In this document: positions 42,321-50,312 of the stretch, piece after piece
Position numbering within the stretch: the first letter of the stretch is position 1
How the letters are laid out: every line of letters starts with the position of its first letter
NCBI GenBank assembly: GCA_937944855.1
Contig: CALFAY010000021.1
Coordinates: 62,001 to 126,000, forward strand
From: an uncultured Planctomycetota bacterium
GTDB lineage: Bacteria; Planctomycetota; Planctomycetia; Gemmatales; HRBIN36
Direction of reading: 5' to 3'
DNA: 64,000 nucleotides
The notes under the pieces: model-generated
Database searches by the model: none
The model's input: the letters and a program-made list of their open reading frames with translations, nothing else
Told to the model about the DNA's origin: nothing
Program-made: the position numbers and the translations under genes

Positions 42321-43598
42321 TCATCCCAAGATGCGATTCCAGCGTGCCCGGTGATAGGCGACTTTCTCTGCCGCGGTCATGCGGGAGAAATCGGGGAGCG
42401 GCTCCACGACTGGACGGTTCCCGGACGGCCTGGATGGGTCGGATGATTTGCAGGTGCAGGCCGCTTCGGTTCCCCCGGAACAGCCGCATCCCGGTTTCGC
42501 TTGTTCTTTCTGAGCCGGTCGCGACCCCGTGGACCGGCTCGGCTTTGGCACGCTGATGACGGTGCCGCTGCCGCCGTAGCTCATCACGTTGGTCTGGAGC
42601 TGCATGTCCTCAGCCAGTTCGCGGTGCGGCTTGATGCCGAGTCTGTGAAGCACGCCATGATAGGCCTGGACGGCTTCCTCGGCAGTGATCTCGCCATCGG
42701 CGATGAGTCGCAGGAAGCGGATGAAGGCCAGCTGGTTCTCTGCGTTGTTGATCTTGCGACCAAACAAGGCCACTCGAGCGCCGTACTTTCTGGCTTCGCT
42801 GAGGAGCTTGAAGGCGTCGTAGGTCGTGCCTGCCGAGCCGCCGAGAATGCCGACGATCAGATGCGGATCGTAGTTGACCAGTTCCTCCATCGCCTTGGGG
42901 CCGTGATAGACGACCTTGAGGAACAGCGGTCGGCCCCGGGAGGTGACGCCGGCCAGGGTGCGGACGATGGCATCGTTGATGAATTCGGCGATCTTCTCCG
43001 GGGCGACGGACCCGGGCACGTTGGGATCGAAAACCTCCAGAAAGTGGCGAAAGCCCTTGCGTTCGGCTTCGAGCCGGAATGTCTTGTATTCCTCCAGGGC
43101 CTGCCGGTCGAGCACGGCGTCGTTCTGAAACGTGATGCTGTACAGGCCCAGGTCAGCCCCCAGCGTTCGCTCCTCCGCCCGGCAATCGAGATGGCCGCAT
43201 TGGATGTGATCCAAGGTCGCCGTGCGGAACGGCAGCGACGGCTGCTCGGCGTAGCGACTGCCGCGAAGGATGTGGATGTCGGTCGTGTCATTGGCCCGAG
43301 CGGCGGGTGTCACCGGGCTGTCATCGAAGATTCGCCGCTGGATCGTCAGCACCTCGTTGGTGCTGGCAGACATGAGCATGATGTCCACGAGGCCCTGTTC
43401 GACGATGGCGGCGATGATTTCGCGGTATTCGGACAGACTGCGGAAGCGGACTTCGCCAGGATGGGCTTCCGGCGATTTCCCCGGCGCGCCGATAGCCAGG
43501 GCCATGTCGGCATCCTTGGCGTCGGCCAGAAGGAAGTCCTTGGCCCCGTGGGGATCGGCATGGATACGGGCCAGTTTCTCGTCGAGCGACTTGCGCAT
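42321..43598 (-). CDS. BMC-operon protein, aldolase-like TIM-barrel candidate with Cys-rich linker and C-terminal helix
   Basis: A 425-aa protein, last gene of the microcompartment operon. The main part (about 1-345) looks like a TIM barrel of the class I aldolase type (AIGAPGKSPE, DIMLMSAST, FLEVFDPN, LFLKVVYHGPKAMEEL, IVGILGGSAGTTYDAF), but no experimentally known reaction can be assigned. Near 368-385 a Cys-rich linker (KPGCGCSGGTEAACTC) follows, then a Pro-rich hinge and a terminal helix (MTAAEKVAYHRARWNRILG). The linker-plus-helix layout resembles cargo-targeting extensions of BMC enzymes. It lies 6 bases after the dehydrogenase gene. Confidence 0.7.
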   Translation of the reverse strand: MRKSLDEKLARIHADPHGAKDFLLADAKDADMALAIGAPGKSPEAHPGEVRFRSLSEYREIIAAIVEQGLVDIMLMSASTNEVLTIQRRIFDDSPVTPAARANDTTDIHILRGSRYAEQPSLPFRTATLDHIQCGHLDCRAEERTLGADLGLYSITFQNDAVLDRQALEEYKTFRLEAERKGFRHFLEVFDPNVPGSVAPEKIAEFINDAIVRTLAGVTSRGRPLFLKVVYHGPKAMEELVNYDPHLIVGILGGSAGTTYDAFKLLSEARKYGARVALFGRKINNAENQLAFIRFLRLIADGEITAEEAVQAYHGVLHRLGIKPHRELAEDMQLQTNVMSYGGSGTVISVPKPSRSTGSRPAQKEQAKPGCGCSGGTEAACTCKSSDPSRPSGNRPVVEPLPDFSRMTAAEKVAYHRARWNRILG

Positions 43599-43604
43599 CG
43601 GTCC

Positions 43605-44642
43605 TCACCTTTGCCGCAACATCGGCTGCCAGGCAGAGCGGGGAATGACCCGGGCCGTCGGTCTTTTCGCGGACACCGAAGTCGCGGATGTTGTCTTGCC
43701 TTCCTTGTCCGCGAGGCGGGCTTCGACTTGCGCAATCGTCTCCCGCAGCACGCGAGCCGACTCCTGCAAGCCGGTCTGCTCCTTCGGCGTCAGCGGCACC
43801 TCGATCTGCTTCCGGACGCCGCCGCAACCGATCTCCGTCGGCACCGACAGGCAGACGTCCCGGAGGCCGTAAGTCCCCTGGATCAGGGTCGAGACCGGCA
43901 GAATGCGTCGCTGATCGTGCAGCAGGGATTCGACCACTTCGCGGATTGACAGGCCCACGGCAAACCCGCTGCCGCCCTTGAGTTTGATGAGCGTCGCCCC
44001 GGCCTGACGGGTTTCCTCGAAAACTTCCCGGAGCACCGTCGGCGTGCAGCCGGGCCATTGCTCCAGCGGCAGCCCGGAAATCGTGGCGCTGGACCAGATC
44101 GGCACCATGCTGTCACCGTGCTCGCCGAGGATGAGCGCGTTCACCTGCGTCGGCGGAACCCGGAGCCGGCGGGCCAAATAGCTCCGCAGCCGGGCCGTGT
44201 CCAACTGCGTGCCCAGGCCGATGACGCGCTGCCACGGCAGACCGGATCGCTGCACCGCCAGGTAAGTCAACACGTCCACCGGGTTGCTGACCACGAGCAA
44301 ATACGAACTTTCCTTCAGGCCCGCCTCCCGAAGCTGTCCGAGGATGCCGAGAAACAGATCGACGTTGCGATTGATGAGGTCGAGTCGGCTTTCGTCCGGT
44401 TTGCGACGCAGCCCGGCGGTAATGACGATGACGTTGCAGCTTGCCGCCTCAGCGATGTCTCCCGCCGTGATGCGTTGATCGGAGGCCAGACTCGCTCCGT
44501 GCAAAAGATCGGTGGCTTGTCCCAGGGCCAGGTCCTTGTTGGCGTCCACGATGCACAGATGGCTGCCGACTCCGCCGCACTGCATGGCGAACGCCGCCAT
44601 GCTGCCCACCAGTCCGCCCCCGCCGATGATCGCCACTTTCAT
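43605..44642 (-). CDS. L-lactate/malate dehydrogenase family enzyme of the BMC operon
   Basis: A 345-aa NAD-dependent dehydrogenase. Rossmann motif GGGGLVGS (7-14), NAD-ribose Asp in IVDAN, VSNPVDVLTY, GLGTQLDTAR and the catalytic LGEHGDS are present. At the specificity position, AGLRRKPDESR (76-86), Arg80 lies where LDH has Gln and MDH has Arg. A C-terminal extension from about 310 is Ser/Lys/Arg-rich and may be a targeting tail. In planctomycete BMC loci an LDH-like gene occurs here; it may recycle NADH. 48 bases after the aldolase gene. Confidence 0.85.
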   Translation of the reverse strand: MKVAIIGGGGLVGSMAAFAMQCGGVGSHLCIVDANKDLALGQATDLLHGASLASDQRITAGDIAEAASCNVIVITAGLRRKPDESRLDLINRNVDLFLGILGQLREAGLKESSYLLVVSNPVDVLTYLAVQRSGLPWQRVIGLGTQLDTARLRSYLARRLRVPPTQVNALILGEHGDSMVPIWSSATISGLPLEQWPGCTPTVLREVFEETRQAGATLIKLKGGSGFAVGLSIREVVESLLHDQRRILPVSTLIQGTYGLRDVCLSVPTEIGCGGVRKQIEVPLTPKEQTGLQESARVLRETIAQVEARLADKEGKTTSATSVSAKRPTARVIPRSAWQPMLRQR

Positions 44643-44690
44643 GACTTGCTCCGCTTCGAGCCTGCCGTCAAGCAGATTGTCAAGGGATCG

Positions 44691-45512
44691 TCAATTTGCT
44701 AGCGCCGCCATGACCTGGTCCGTCACCGTCTGCACTAGCCGTTCGAACTCCTCGTCGTCCGACGCACATCGCCCGTTCGGTTCCGTCGCGGAATCAGGTT
44801 CCCGATAACCCCGGCCGAAGTCCGAGTTCGCGCACAGGTCGCAGTTCTGGCCGCGGTAGAAGCGGATGTCGTCGTAGCCGAGCCGCTTCTTGAGATCGAG
44901 CAATTCCCGCGTCTTGTCCGGGCTGAAATAGTTCACGTTGCCCAGTTGATGGGCGAGGATGAGGATGCGGCAGTAGGCGTCGATGATCTCACTGTTCCAG
45001 TAGGCTTTTTCGAGGTCCGGACCGAACGTCACCGTGCCGTGATTGGCCAGGATGATGGTGTTGCTGGCTTTCAGATGAGGCACGATGGTGTCGGCGAACT
45101 TCTGGGTGCCAGGCGTTTCGTACACGGCTGTCGGCACTTCGCCAAGAAAGACTTCGACCTCGGGCAGGACGCACTGGGGAATCGGAATGCCGGCGACCGC
45201 GAAGGCGGTGGCGTGCGGCGGATGGCAATGCACGACGGCCATGACATCGGGCCGGTGCTTGTACACGGCCAAATGCAGAAGAATCTCGCTGCTGCGTTTG
45301 CGGCGGCCAGCGAGTTGGTTGCCTTCGTAATCGACCTTGCAAATGTCCTCCGGCTTCATGAAGCCCTTGGAAATCATGGTCGGAGTGCAGAGGATCTCGC
45401 GGTCGTTGAGGCGAAAGGAAATGTTGCCGTCGTTGGCGGCAGCGAAGCCGCGGGCATACACCCGACGGCCGATCTCGCAGATTTCCTCTTTGATCTTGTA
45501 CTCGTTGACCAT
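44691..45512 (-). CDS. Class II aldolase, L-fuculose/L-rhamnulose phosphate aldolase-like
   Basis: A 273-aa zinc aldolase. Ligands E76 in SSEILLHL, H95 and H97 in VVHCHPPH and H158 in LANHGTVT match the FucA/AraD family. The predicted reaction splits a 1-phosphate deoxyketose into DHAP and L-lactaldehyde. The C-terminal part (about 215-273) is an extension not needed for the fold: a Cys-containing DLCANSDFG segment, an acidic linker and an amphipathic helix FERLVQTVTDQVMAAL, typical of an encapsulation peptide. It is 27 bases after the BMC-P gene. Confidence 0.9.
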   Translation of the reverse strand: MVNEYKIKEEICEIGRRVYARGFAAANDGNISFRLNDREILCTPTMISKGFMKPEDICKVDYEGNQLAGRRKRSSEILLHLAVYKHRPDVMAVVHCHPPHATAFAVAGIPIPQCVLPEVEVFLGEVPTAVYETPGTQKFADTIVPHLKASNTIILANHGTVTFGPDLEKAYWNSEIIDAYCRILILAHQLGNVNYFSPDKTRELLDLKKRLGYDDIRFYRGQNCDLCANSDFGRGYREPDSATEPNGRCASDDEEFERLVQTVTDQVMAALAN

Positions 45513-45539
45513 CGCAAACTCTCCAGCGAGCCGCAGGCA

Positions 45540-45857
45540 TCAGCCCGCGGCGGATCCGATGTCTTCCACGCTGATGCTGTCGAGGATGCAGGCGGCGTAG
45601 GCGTCCACGGGTTTTCTGGCGGGACGAAACGGCATGGAGGCTTCCGTTCCTTCACTGATACCGATGAGAGAACCGTGACCCGCGCCGAGTTCGTCGTACA
45701 CGACCAGTTCTTCGTTGACCGGAAGGCTGACACCCTCCGCTCGCCTCGACATCAACTGAGCGAGACTGAGCGGCACAGCCACCAGCCAGCGTGCTCCTTC
45801 AACGCTGGGATGATGTTTGGACAACGTGACGTGTCCGATCACTTCAGCGATGCGCAT
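45540..45857 (-). CDS. BMC-P (EutN/CcmL) vertex shell protein 3
   Basis: A 105-aa pentamer-forming shell protein from the ATG at 45857. EutN/CcmL features: RIAEVIGHVTLSKHHPSVEG at the N-terminus, LVAVPL and YDELGAGHGSLIGISEG. The upstream frame is open but is antisense-like; the conserved start is clear. It overlaps the 3' end of the upstream RpiB-like gene by 14 bases, so the two are translationally coupled. One of three BMC-P copies in the operon. Confidence 0.9.
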   Translation of the reverse strand: MRIAEVIGHVTLSKHHPSVEGARWLVAVPLSLAQLMSRRAEGVSLPVNEELVVYDELGAGHGSLIGISEGTEASMPFRPARKPVDAYAACILDSISVEDIGSAAG

Positions 45858-46290
45858 GGCGTTCCAGTTCCCCAAGCATCTTCGCCACTTTGTCGGGACA
45901 GTGCGGCGAGGCTTCCGCGCAGATCCGCAACAACTGCCGCAATTCGAACCACGTCTTTCCCCGCTGGTCCGTGAGCAAAAAGTTGGCTCCCATGTCCTGC
46001 AAGGCCCGCCGAGCATCGTCCAAGGTCACGACGGCTGCCGCCCGTATTGCGGGCGCTTTGTTGGCCAGGCAGGCTCCGAGCAGGCTCCGGGTGTCGAACA
46101 CCAGGACCAGGCGAAGTTCCATCCTCGTCAGCCGCCCGATGGCTTCGCTCAGCCAGTCCCATCCGCTCCCGTCCGACACCAGGACTCGCGGCGGTGACGC
46201 ATCCCGCTGAGCGGCTGTCAGGGCGGCGGACAAGAGCGGCGTCGGCTTGTCGGTCACGACCACCAGCCAGTCGCCCCGAGTGACGCTCAT
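45844..46290 (-). CDS. RpiB/LacAB-like protein with degenerate active site
   Basis: A 148-aa protein between two BMC-P genes, overlapping both (ATGA with the upstream gene at 46287-46290, 14 bases with the downstream one). The C-terminal half, CLANKAPAIRAAAVVTLDDARRALQD in parts, matches the AANKVPGIRAALCTD block of ribose-5-phosphate isomerase B and the galactose-6-phosphate isomerase subunits. The catalytic Cys position of RpiB (CGTGIG before the ANK motif) is not conserved here (FDTRSLLG), and the N-terminal SDHAG motif is missing. It is therefore probably not an active isomerase of the standard type; the role in the microcompartment is unknown. Confidence 0.65.
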   Translation of the reverse strand: MSVTRGDWLVVVTDKPTPLLSAALTAAQRDASPPRVLVSDGSGWDWLSEAIGRLTRMELRLVLVFDTRSLLGACLANKAPAIRAAAVVTLDDARRALQDMGANFLLTDQRGKTWFELRQLLRICAEASPHCPDKVAKMLGELERHAHR

Positions 46291-46547
46291 GTGTCACAGA
46301 TTCCGAGCACAAACCAGCGGGCCGGCGAATTGGGATCGCCGACCAGTTCTCGCGCGCCCTGTCCGTCGTTGGAGATCATCACCCAGGCCCCCCGGCCAGC
46401 CCCGAGATGGTCGAGCACCAGCAGCGGCTCGCCGTCCGGCGTCGTACCGTCGGCGGCGACCGGCTGCACCACCAGCAGCCGCCAGCCGTTCAGGCTCCGG
46501 TGTTTCGTCGTGGCCACCGCATGACCCACCACTCGCGCCCGCAACAT
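46287..46547 (-). CDS. BMC-P (EutN/CcmL) vertex shell protein 2
   Basis: An 86-aa shell pentamer protein. RARVVGHAVATTKHRSLNGW, LLVVQPV and LVLDHLGAGRGAWVMIS are the family blocks; the length is typical. It follows the aldehyde dehydrogenase gene by 24 bases and overlaps the next gene by four bases. Confidence 0.93.
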   Translation of the reverse strand: MLRARVVGHAVATTKHRSLNGWRLLVVQPVAADGTTPDGEPLLVLDHLGAGRGAWVMISNDGQGARELVGDPNSPARWFVLGICDT

Positions 46548-46571
46548 CGCCTCGCCTTTCCCGCTTTTCCC

Positions 46572-48065
46572 TCAGACGACACGCAGCGATCCCGTCACGG
46601 CTAGGCGGCGTTCCCGCACGAAGGTCAGCGGGGTCGTCACGCCTTCGCCGGTCGGCGTGGCGATGCTGTAGCTGAGATACCCTTCGCCGCCGACGCCCAG
46701 CCCCGCCGTGCATGGCCCGTTGACCACGAAGATGCTCACGTCCAGGACCCAGCCCATGTGCGTGATCACATCGACGTTCCGCGAATGCAGAATCGCCGTG
46801 TGGCGAAAGCCATGCTCGTACTTCCGAGCCAGTTCGATGGCCGTCTCGACATCCTTGACGCGGACGAAGGGCACGAACGGCATCATCTGCTCCTGGTCCA
46901 CAAACGGGTTGCGTTCGTCGGTTTCGGCGAACAGCAGTTCGGTGGCCCGGCTCAGACCGAAGCCAGAGCGCTCGGCCAGCACCTTCGGATCCTGCCCGAT
47001 GAAATCCTTGTTGACGACCAGTCTGGACGCATCCTCGGGATGCGGGACGAAGGCGGCCTTGGTCAGCCGATCCACCTCGGCCGGTTTGAGGCGAAGCGCG
47101 CCGTGTCTTTCCATCGCAGCGAGAAGCTCGTCGAAGATCGCGTCCACGGCGAAGACTTCTTTCTCGCCGATACACAGGAGGTTGTTGTCGTAGGCGGCGC
47201 CGCGGATGATCGAAGCTGCGGCGTTGTCCAGGTCGGCGGTTTCGTCCACGACCACCGGCGGATTGCCCGGCCCGGCGACGATGGCACGTTTCGGACTCCG
47301 CAGGGCGGCCCGTCCCACGGCCGGACCGCCGGTCACGCACAGCATCTTGACGTCCCGGTGATCGAAAATGGCCTGCGCGGTTTCGAGCGTCGGCTCGGCG
47401 ATGACCGTGATGAGGTTGTCGATACCGATGGCCTGTTCGATGGCCTGGTTGAAGCGCCGCACGCCTTCGACTGCAATTCTGGCTCCGCTCGGATGCGGAT
47501 TGCAGACGACGGCGTTGCCCCCCGCCAGCATGTTGATGGCGTTGCAAGCCAGCGTCGGCAACGAATGCGTCACCGGCGTGATCGCCCCGATAACGCCGAA
47601 TGGAGCAAATTCCGTCAAAGCGATTCCGTACCCCCCGCTGTGAGCGCGAGTCTGAAGGAACTCGACGCCGGGCACCCGCTCCCCGCAGACGATCAACTTC
47701 TCGATCTTGTGATCCAGGCGGCCGATGCGGGTCTCTTCAAATTCCAACTTGCCCAGCTCTTCAGCCTGTTCGATGCAGATTTTGCGGATGCAGGCGATGG
47801 CTTTGCCGCGAGCCTCGAAGCCTTTGCCTTCCAAGGCCCGTTGGGCTTCGCTGGCGGCGGCGACAGCGTCGTTGACTTTGTCGAAGATGCCGAAGCGGCC
47901 TCGAGAGGGACCGGCCAGCTTCCGCGGGCTGCTCGAAGAAGCGACCGGCTCCCGCGGGCCGCTTGCCGAGTGAGCACGTTGGGCTGCTCCGGCCGCCGGG
48001 TTCTTGCCCAGCTCGGCCAGGACTTCCTGGACTACGCGGCTGATGGCGGCGTCGCTCAGAATCAT
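46572..48065 (-). CDS. CoA-acylating aldehyde dehydrogenase of the microcompartment (PduP/EutE family)
   Basis: A 497-aa enzyme predicted to oxidise L-lactaldehyde to lactyl-CoA with NAD. The catalytic Cys is in NNLLCIGEKEV near residue 300. The N-terminus (SDAAISRVVQEVLAELG, about 4-20) is an amphipathic helix followed by a Pro/Ser/Ala-rich linker to about 50, the classical encapsulation peptide arrangement. The start overlaps the upstream BMC-P gene by ATGA at 48062-48065. PduL and acetate kinase in the same operon complete the route to the acid plus ATP. Confidence 0.95.
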   Translation of the reverse strand: MILSDAAISRVVQEVLAELGKNPAAGAAQRAHSASGPREPVASSSSPRKLAGPSRGRFGIFDKVNDAVAAASEAQRALEGKGFEARGKAIACIRKICIEQAEELGKLEFEETRIGRLDHKIEKLIVCGERVPGVEFLQTRAHSGGYGIALTEFAPFGVIGAITPVTHSLPTLACNAINMLAGGNAVVCNPHPSGARIAVEGVRRFNQAIEQAIGIDNLITVIAEPTLETAQAIFDHRDVKMLCVTGGPAVGRAALRSPKRAIVAGPGNPPVVVDETADLDNAAASIIRGAAYDNNLLCIGEKEVFAVDAIFDELLAAMERHGALRLKPAEVDRLTKAAFVPHPEDASRLVVNKDFIGQDPKVLAERSGFGLSRATELLFAETDERNPFVDQEQMMPFVPFVRVKDVETAIELARKYEHGFRHTAILHSRNVDVITHMGWVLDVSIFVVNGPCTAGLGVGGEGYLSYSIATPTGEGVTTPLTFVRERRLAVTGSLRVV

Positions 48066-48379
48066 GATCCACCTCGCGCGTTGTAGATTGTCCGGTTGTT
48101 GACCACGACGCTGTCCACGATGCCGATGATGGTCGCGTCCACGGGCAGTTTTTCCGTCTCCGGCGTCAAGCGGGCACTGGAACCCTGGACGATCAGGACC
48201 AGTTCTCCCTGACCCGCCCCGACTGTGTCCACGACGATGAACGTCCGCTGCGTCGAGATCAACTCCGCGCCGGTAGTCGGGTTGACTCGCAACGGCTCGA
48301 CTACGAGCAACTTCCTACCCGTCATCGACGGGACTTTCTGGGTGGCGACGACGCTGCCGGTGACACGGGCTAGGAACAT
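48062..48379 (-). CDS. BMC-P (EutN/CcmL) vertex shell protein 1
   Basis: A 105-aa shell pentamer protein with LARVTGSVVATQKVPSMTGR, LLVVEPL and VVDTVGAGQGELVLIVQGSSAR. It caps the vertices of the polyhedral shell. It lies between acetate kinase and aldehyde dehydrogenase. Confidence 0.95.
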   Translation of the reverse strand: MFLARVTGSVVATQKVPSMTGRKLLVVEPLRVNPTTGAELISTQRTFIVVDTVGAGQGELVLIVQGSSARLTPETEKLPVDATIIGIVDSVVVNNRTIYNARGGS

Positions 48380-48446
48380 CGCTTCACCTCTTCGGGCTTC
48401 GCTCAGCTTTTGCCGGCTGCTCGCCGGTCTGAGTCAGGGACATCGG

Positions 48447-49640
48447 TCAACCAGCGGAGCGCTCCAGAAACGCCCTTGCTTGGCGAGCCACGATCAATTC
48501 CTCGTTGGTCGGCATCGTCCACAACTGCACCCGGCTGGAAGCGTGCTGGATCGGCATCTCGCCCTTTGCCGCGACATTCCGTTGCGGATCGAGACTGATG
48601 CCGAGCCATTCCAATCCTTCGCAGACCGCCGACCGCAAGCGGGCCGAATTCTCGCCGATGCCTCCGGTAAACACGATCACGTCGGCCCCCCCGAGCAGCA
48701 CGAGATACGCTCCCAGATAGTGCCGCACGGAGGCGACGAAGACGGCCAGAGCATCTTGAGCTGCCGCGTTGCCCTGGTCCGCCGCCGCTTCGATGTCCCG
48801 CAGATCGTTGCTGACGCCGCTCAGGCCCAGCAGCCCGGAGCGGTTCGCCAGGTCGTCGAGGACTTGTTCCAAGGTCTTGCCCGTGGCCCGCATGATCACG
48901 GAAAGAGCGAACGGGTCGAAGTCCCCGACGCGGTTGTTGTGCGGCAATCCCGTCTGGGGACTGAAACCCAGACTGTTGGCCAGCGATTGCCCGCTCCGAA
49001 TCGCACACAGCGAACTGCTGCCACCCAGATGGCACGAAATGATCCGCAGGTCCTTTCGGCCCAGTATCTCGGAAGTACGCTCCGCGATATAGCGGTGACT
49101 CGCTCCGTGGAAGCCGTGTCGGACGATGCCGTGCTTTTCCGCCCATTCTCGCGGAACGGCGTACAGCCGGTTCGCCGGGGGAATGGTCTGGTGGAAGCCG
49201 GTTTCGAAGGCCGCGATAAGCGGGATGTGCGGCAGCTTTTCGGCCAACAGCTGCATAGCCCGGACGTAGGGTGGATTATGAGCGGGAGCGACGTTATTGT
49301 ACGCCTCCATCGCCGCCAGCACGCTCGCATCTACCCGATGCACACCGGTCAACCCCAATGCGTGAACGGCCTTGAAACCGATGGCCCGAATGTCTGCCGG
49401 GGAACGCAGGACGCCCCGCTGCGGGTCGGCCAGGAAACGGAGGCACGCCTCCACAGCCACGGCGTGGTCGGGAGCGTCTGCCTCCTCCTCCCAGGCCGTG
49501 CCACCCGCCTGGGCGGAAAAGCGGGCCTTGGCGGAGCCGATCCGCTCCACGCCGCCGCGGGCTAGCAGCCTCTCGTCCGTCATGTCGAACAGACGGTACT
49601 TGAAGCTGGTGCTTCCCAGATTGGCTACCAGGATGAGCAT
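48447..49640 (-). CDS. ackA: Acetate kinase family enzyme (acyl-phosphate to acid plus ATP)
   Basis: A 397-aa ASKHA-fold kinase with normal length. NLGSTSFKYR (8-17), GVHRVD, FETGFHQT, GFHGASHRY, HLGGSSSLCAI and FTGGIGENSARLR are the family blocks. In this operon it probably converts lactyl- (or acetyl-/propionyl-) phosphate from PduL to the acid with ATP formation. It lies 12 bases after a BMC-H gene and 67 bases before BMC-P 1. Confidence 0.94.
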   Translation of the reverse strand: MLILVANLGSTSFKYRLFDMTDERLLARGGVERIGSAKARFSAQAGGTAWEEEADAPDHAVAVEACLRFLADPQRGVLRSPADIRAIGFKAVHALGLTGVHRVDASVLAAMEAYNNVAPAHNPPYVRAMQLLAEKLPHIPLIAAFETGFHQTIPPANRLYAVPREWAEKHGIVRHGFHGASHRYIAERTSEILGRKDLRIISCHLGGSSSLCAIRSGQSLANSLGFSPQTGLPHNNRVGDFDPFALSVIMRATGKTLEQVLDDLANRSGLLGLSGVSNDLRDIEAAADQGNAAAQDALAVFVASVRHYLGAYLVLLGGADVIVFTGGIGENSARLRSAVCEGLEWLGISLDPQRNVAAKGEMPIQHASSRVQLWTMPTNEELIVARQARAFLERSAG

Positions 49641-49652
49641 GGCAGCGACCGT

Positions 49653-49943
49653 TTACTTCACGAAGGCACGGATGACGGCTTCCTCGGGCCGGGGAATGAC
49701 GTGGCTGCTGACCAGCTCGCCGTTCTGCGTGGCGGCTTGCGCGCCGGCATCGACCGCCGCCCGCACGGAACCCACGTCGCCGCGGACCAGGGTCGTGACA
49801 TACGCCCCGCCGATCTGCACTTGGCCGATCAGCGTCACGTTGGCCGCCTTGAGCATGGCATCGGTCGCCGCGATGGTCGCAATCAGGCCCCGGGTTTCAA
49901 TCAGACCCAGGGCATTGCTCGTTGGGGTGCTTGTGGTCGCCAT
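49653..49943 (-). CDS. BMC-H hexameric shell protein (96 aa)
   Basis: A single BMC domain: ALGLIETRGLIATIAATDAM near the N-terminus, pore loop QVQIGGAYVT (about 41-50) and [18 protein letters not shown]. The pore residues GGA differ from the GSG of the neighbouring BMC-H, implying a different pore. It lies between the second BMC-H gene (39 bases upstream) and ackA. Confidence 0.96.
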   Translation of the reverse strand: MATTSTPTSNALGLIETRGLIATIAATDAMLKAANVTLIGQVQIGGAYVTTLVRGDVGSVRAAVDAGAQAATQNGELVSSHVIPRPEEAVIRAFVK

Positions 49944-49982
49944 GTTGCAGACTCCTTGTTTTAAGGTCGGACTTGCGGGGTG

Positions 49983-50300
49983 TTAGCTCACGGTCGCTCC
50001 GGCCTGGGCCTGACCGGACGAGGGAAGCACGGCTCCGAGTTCTTCATGCGGACGTGGAATAACCTGGACGCCGATGACTTCGCCGACCCGTCCGGCAGCT
50101 TGGGCGCCGGCATCGACGGCCGCCTTGACTGCGGCCACGTCGCCGACCACCATCGCCGTCACCAGACCGCTGCCAATCTTCTGCCAGCCGATCAGTTGCA
50201 CATTGGCCGCCTTGAGCATGGCGTCGCTGGCCTCGATCAACGCCACCAGCCCCTTGGTTTCGATCATGCCCAGGGCTTCCATCGAAGGATTGCTTGCCAT
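49983..50300 (-). CDS. BMC-H hexameric shell protein (105 aa)
   Basis: A single BMC domain: [20 protein letters not shown], pore loop [10 protein letters not shown] (canonical IGSG) and [18 protein letters not shown]. The C-terminal 15 residues ([17 protein letters not shown]) form a flexible Ser/Ala/Gly tail not seen in the other copy. It follows pduL by 12 bases. Major facet protein of the shell. Confidence 0.96.
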   Translation of the reverse strand: MASNPSMEALGMIETKGLVALIEASDAMLKAANVQLIGWQKIGSGLVTAMVVGDVAAVKAAVDAGAQAAGRVGEVIGVQVIPRPHEELGAVLPSSGQAQAGATVS

Positions 50301-50312
50301 AGTTACTCCCTT

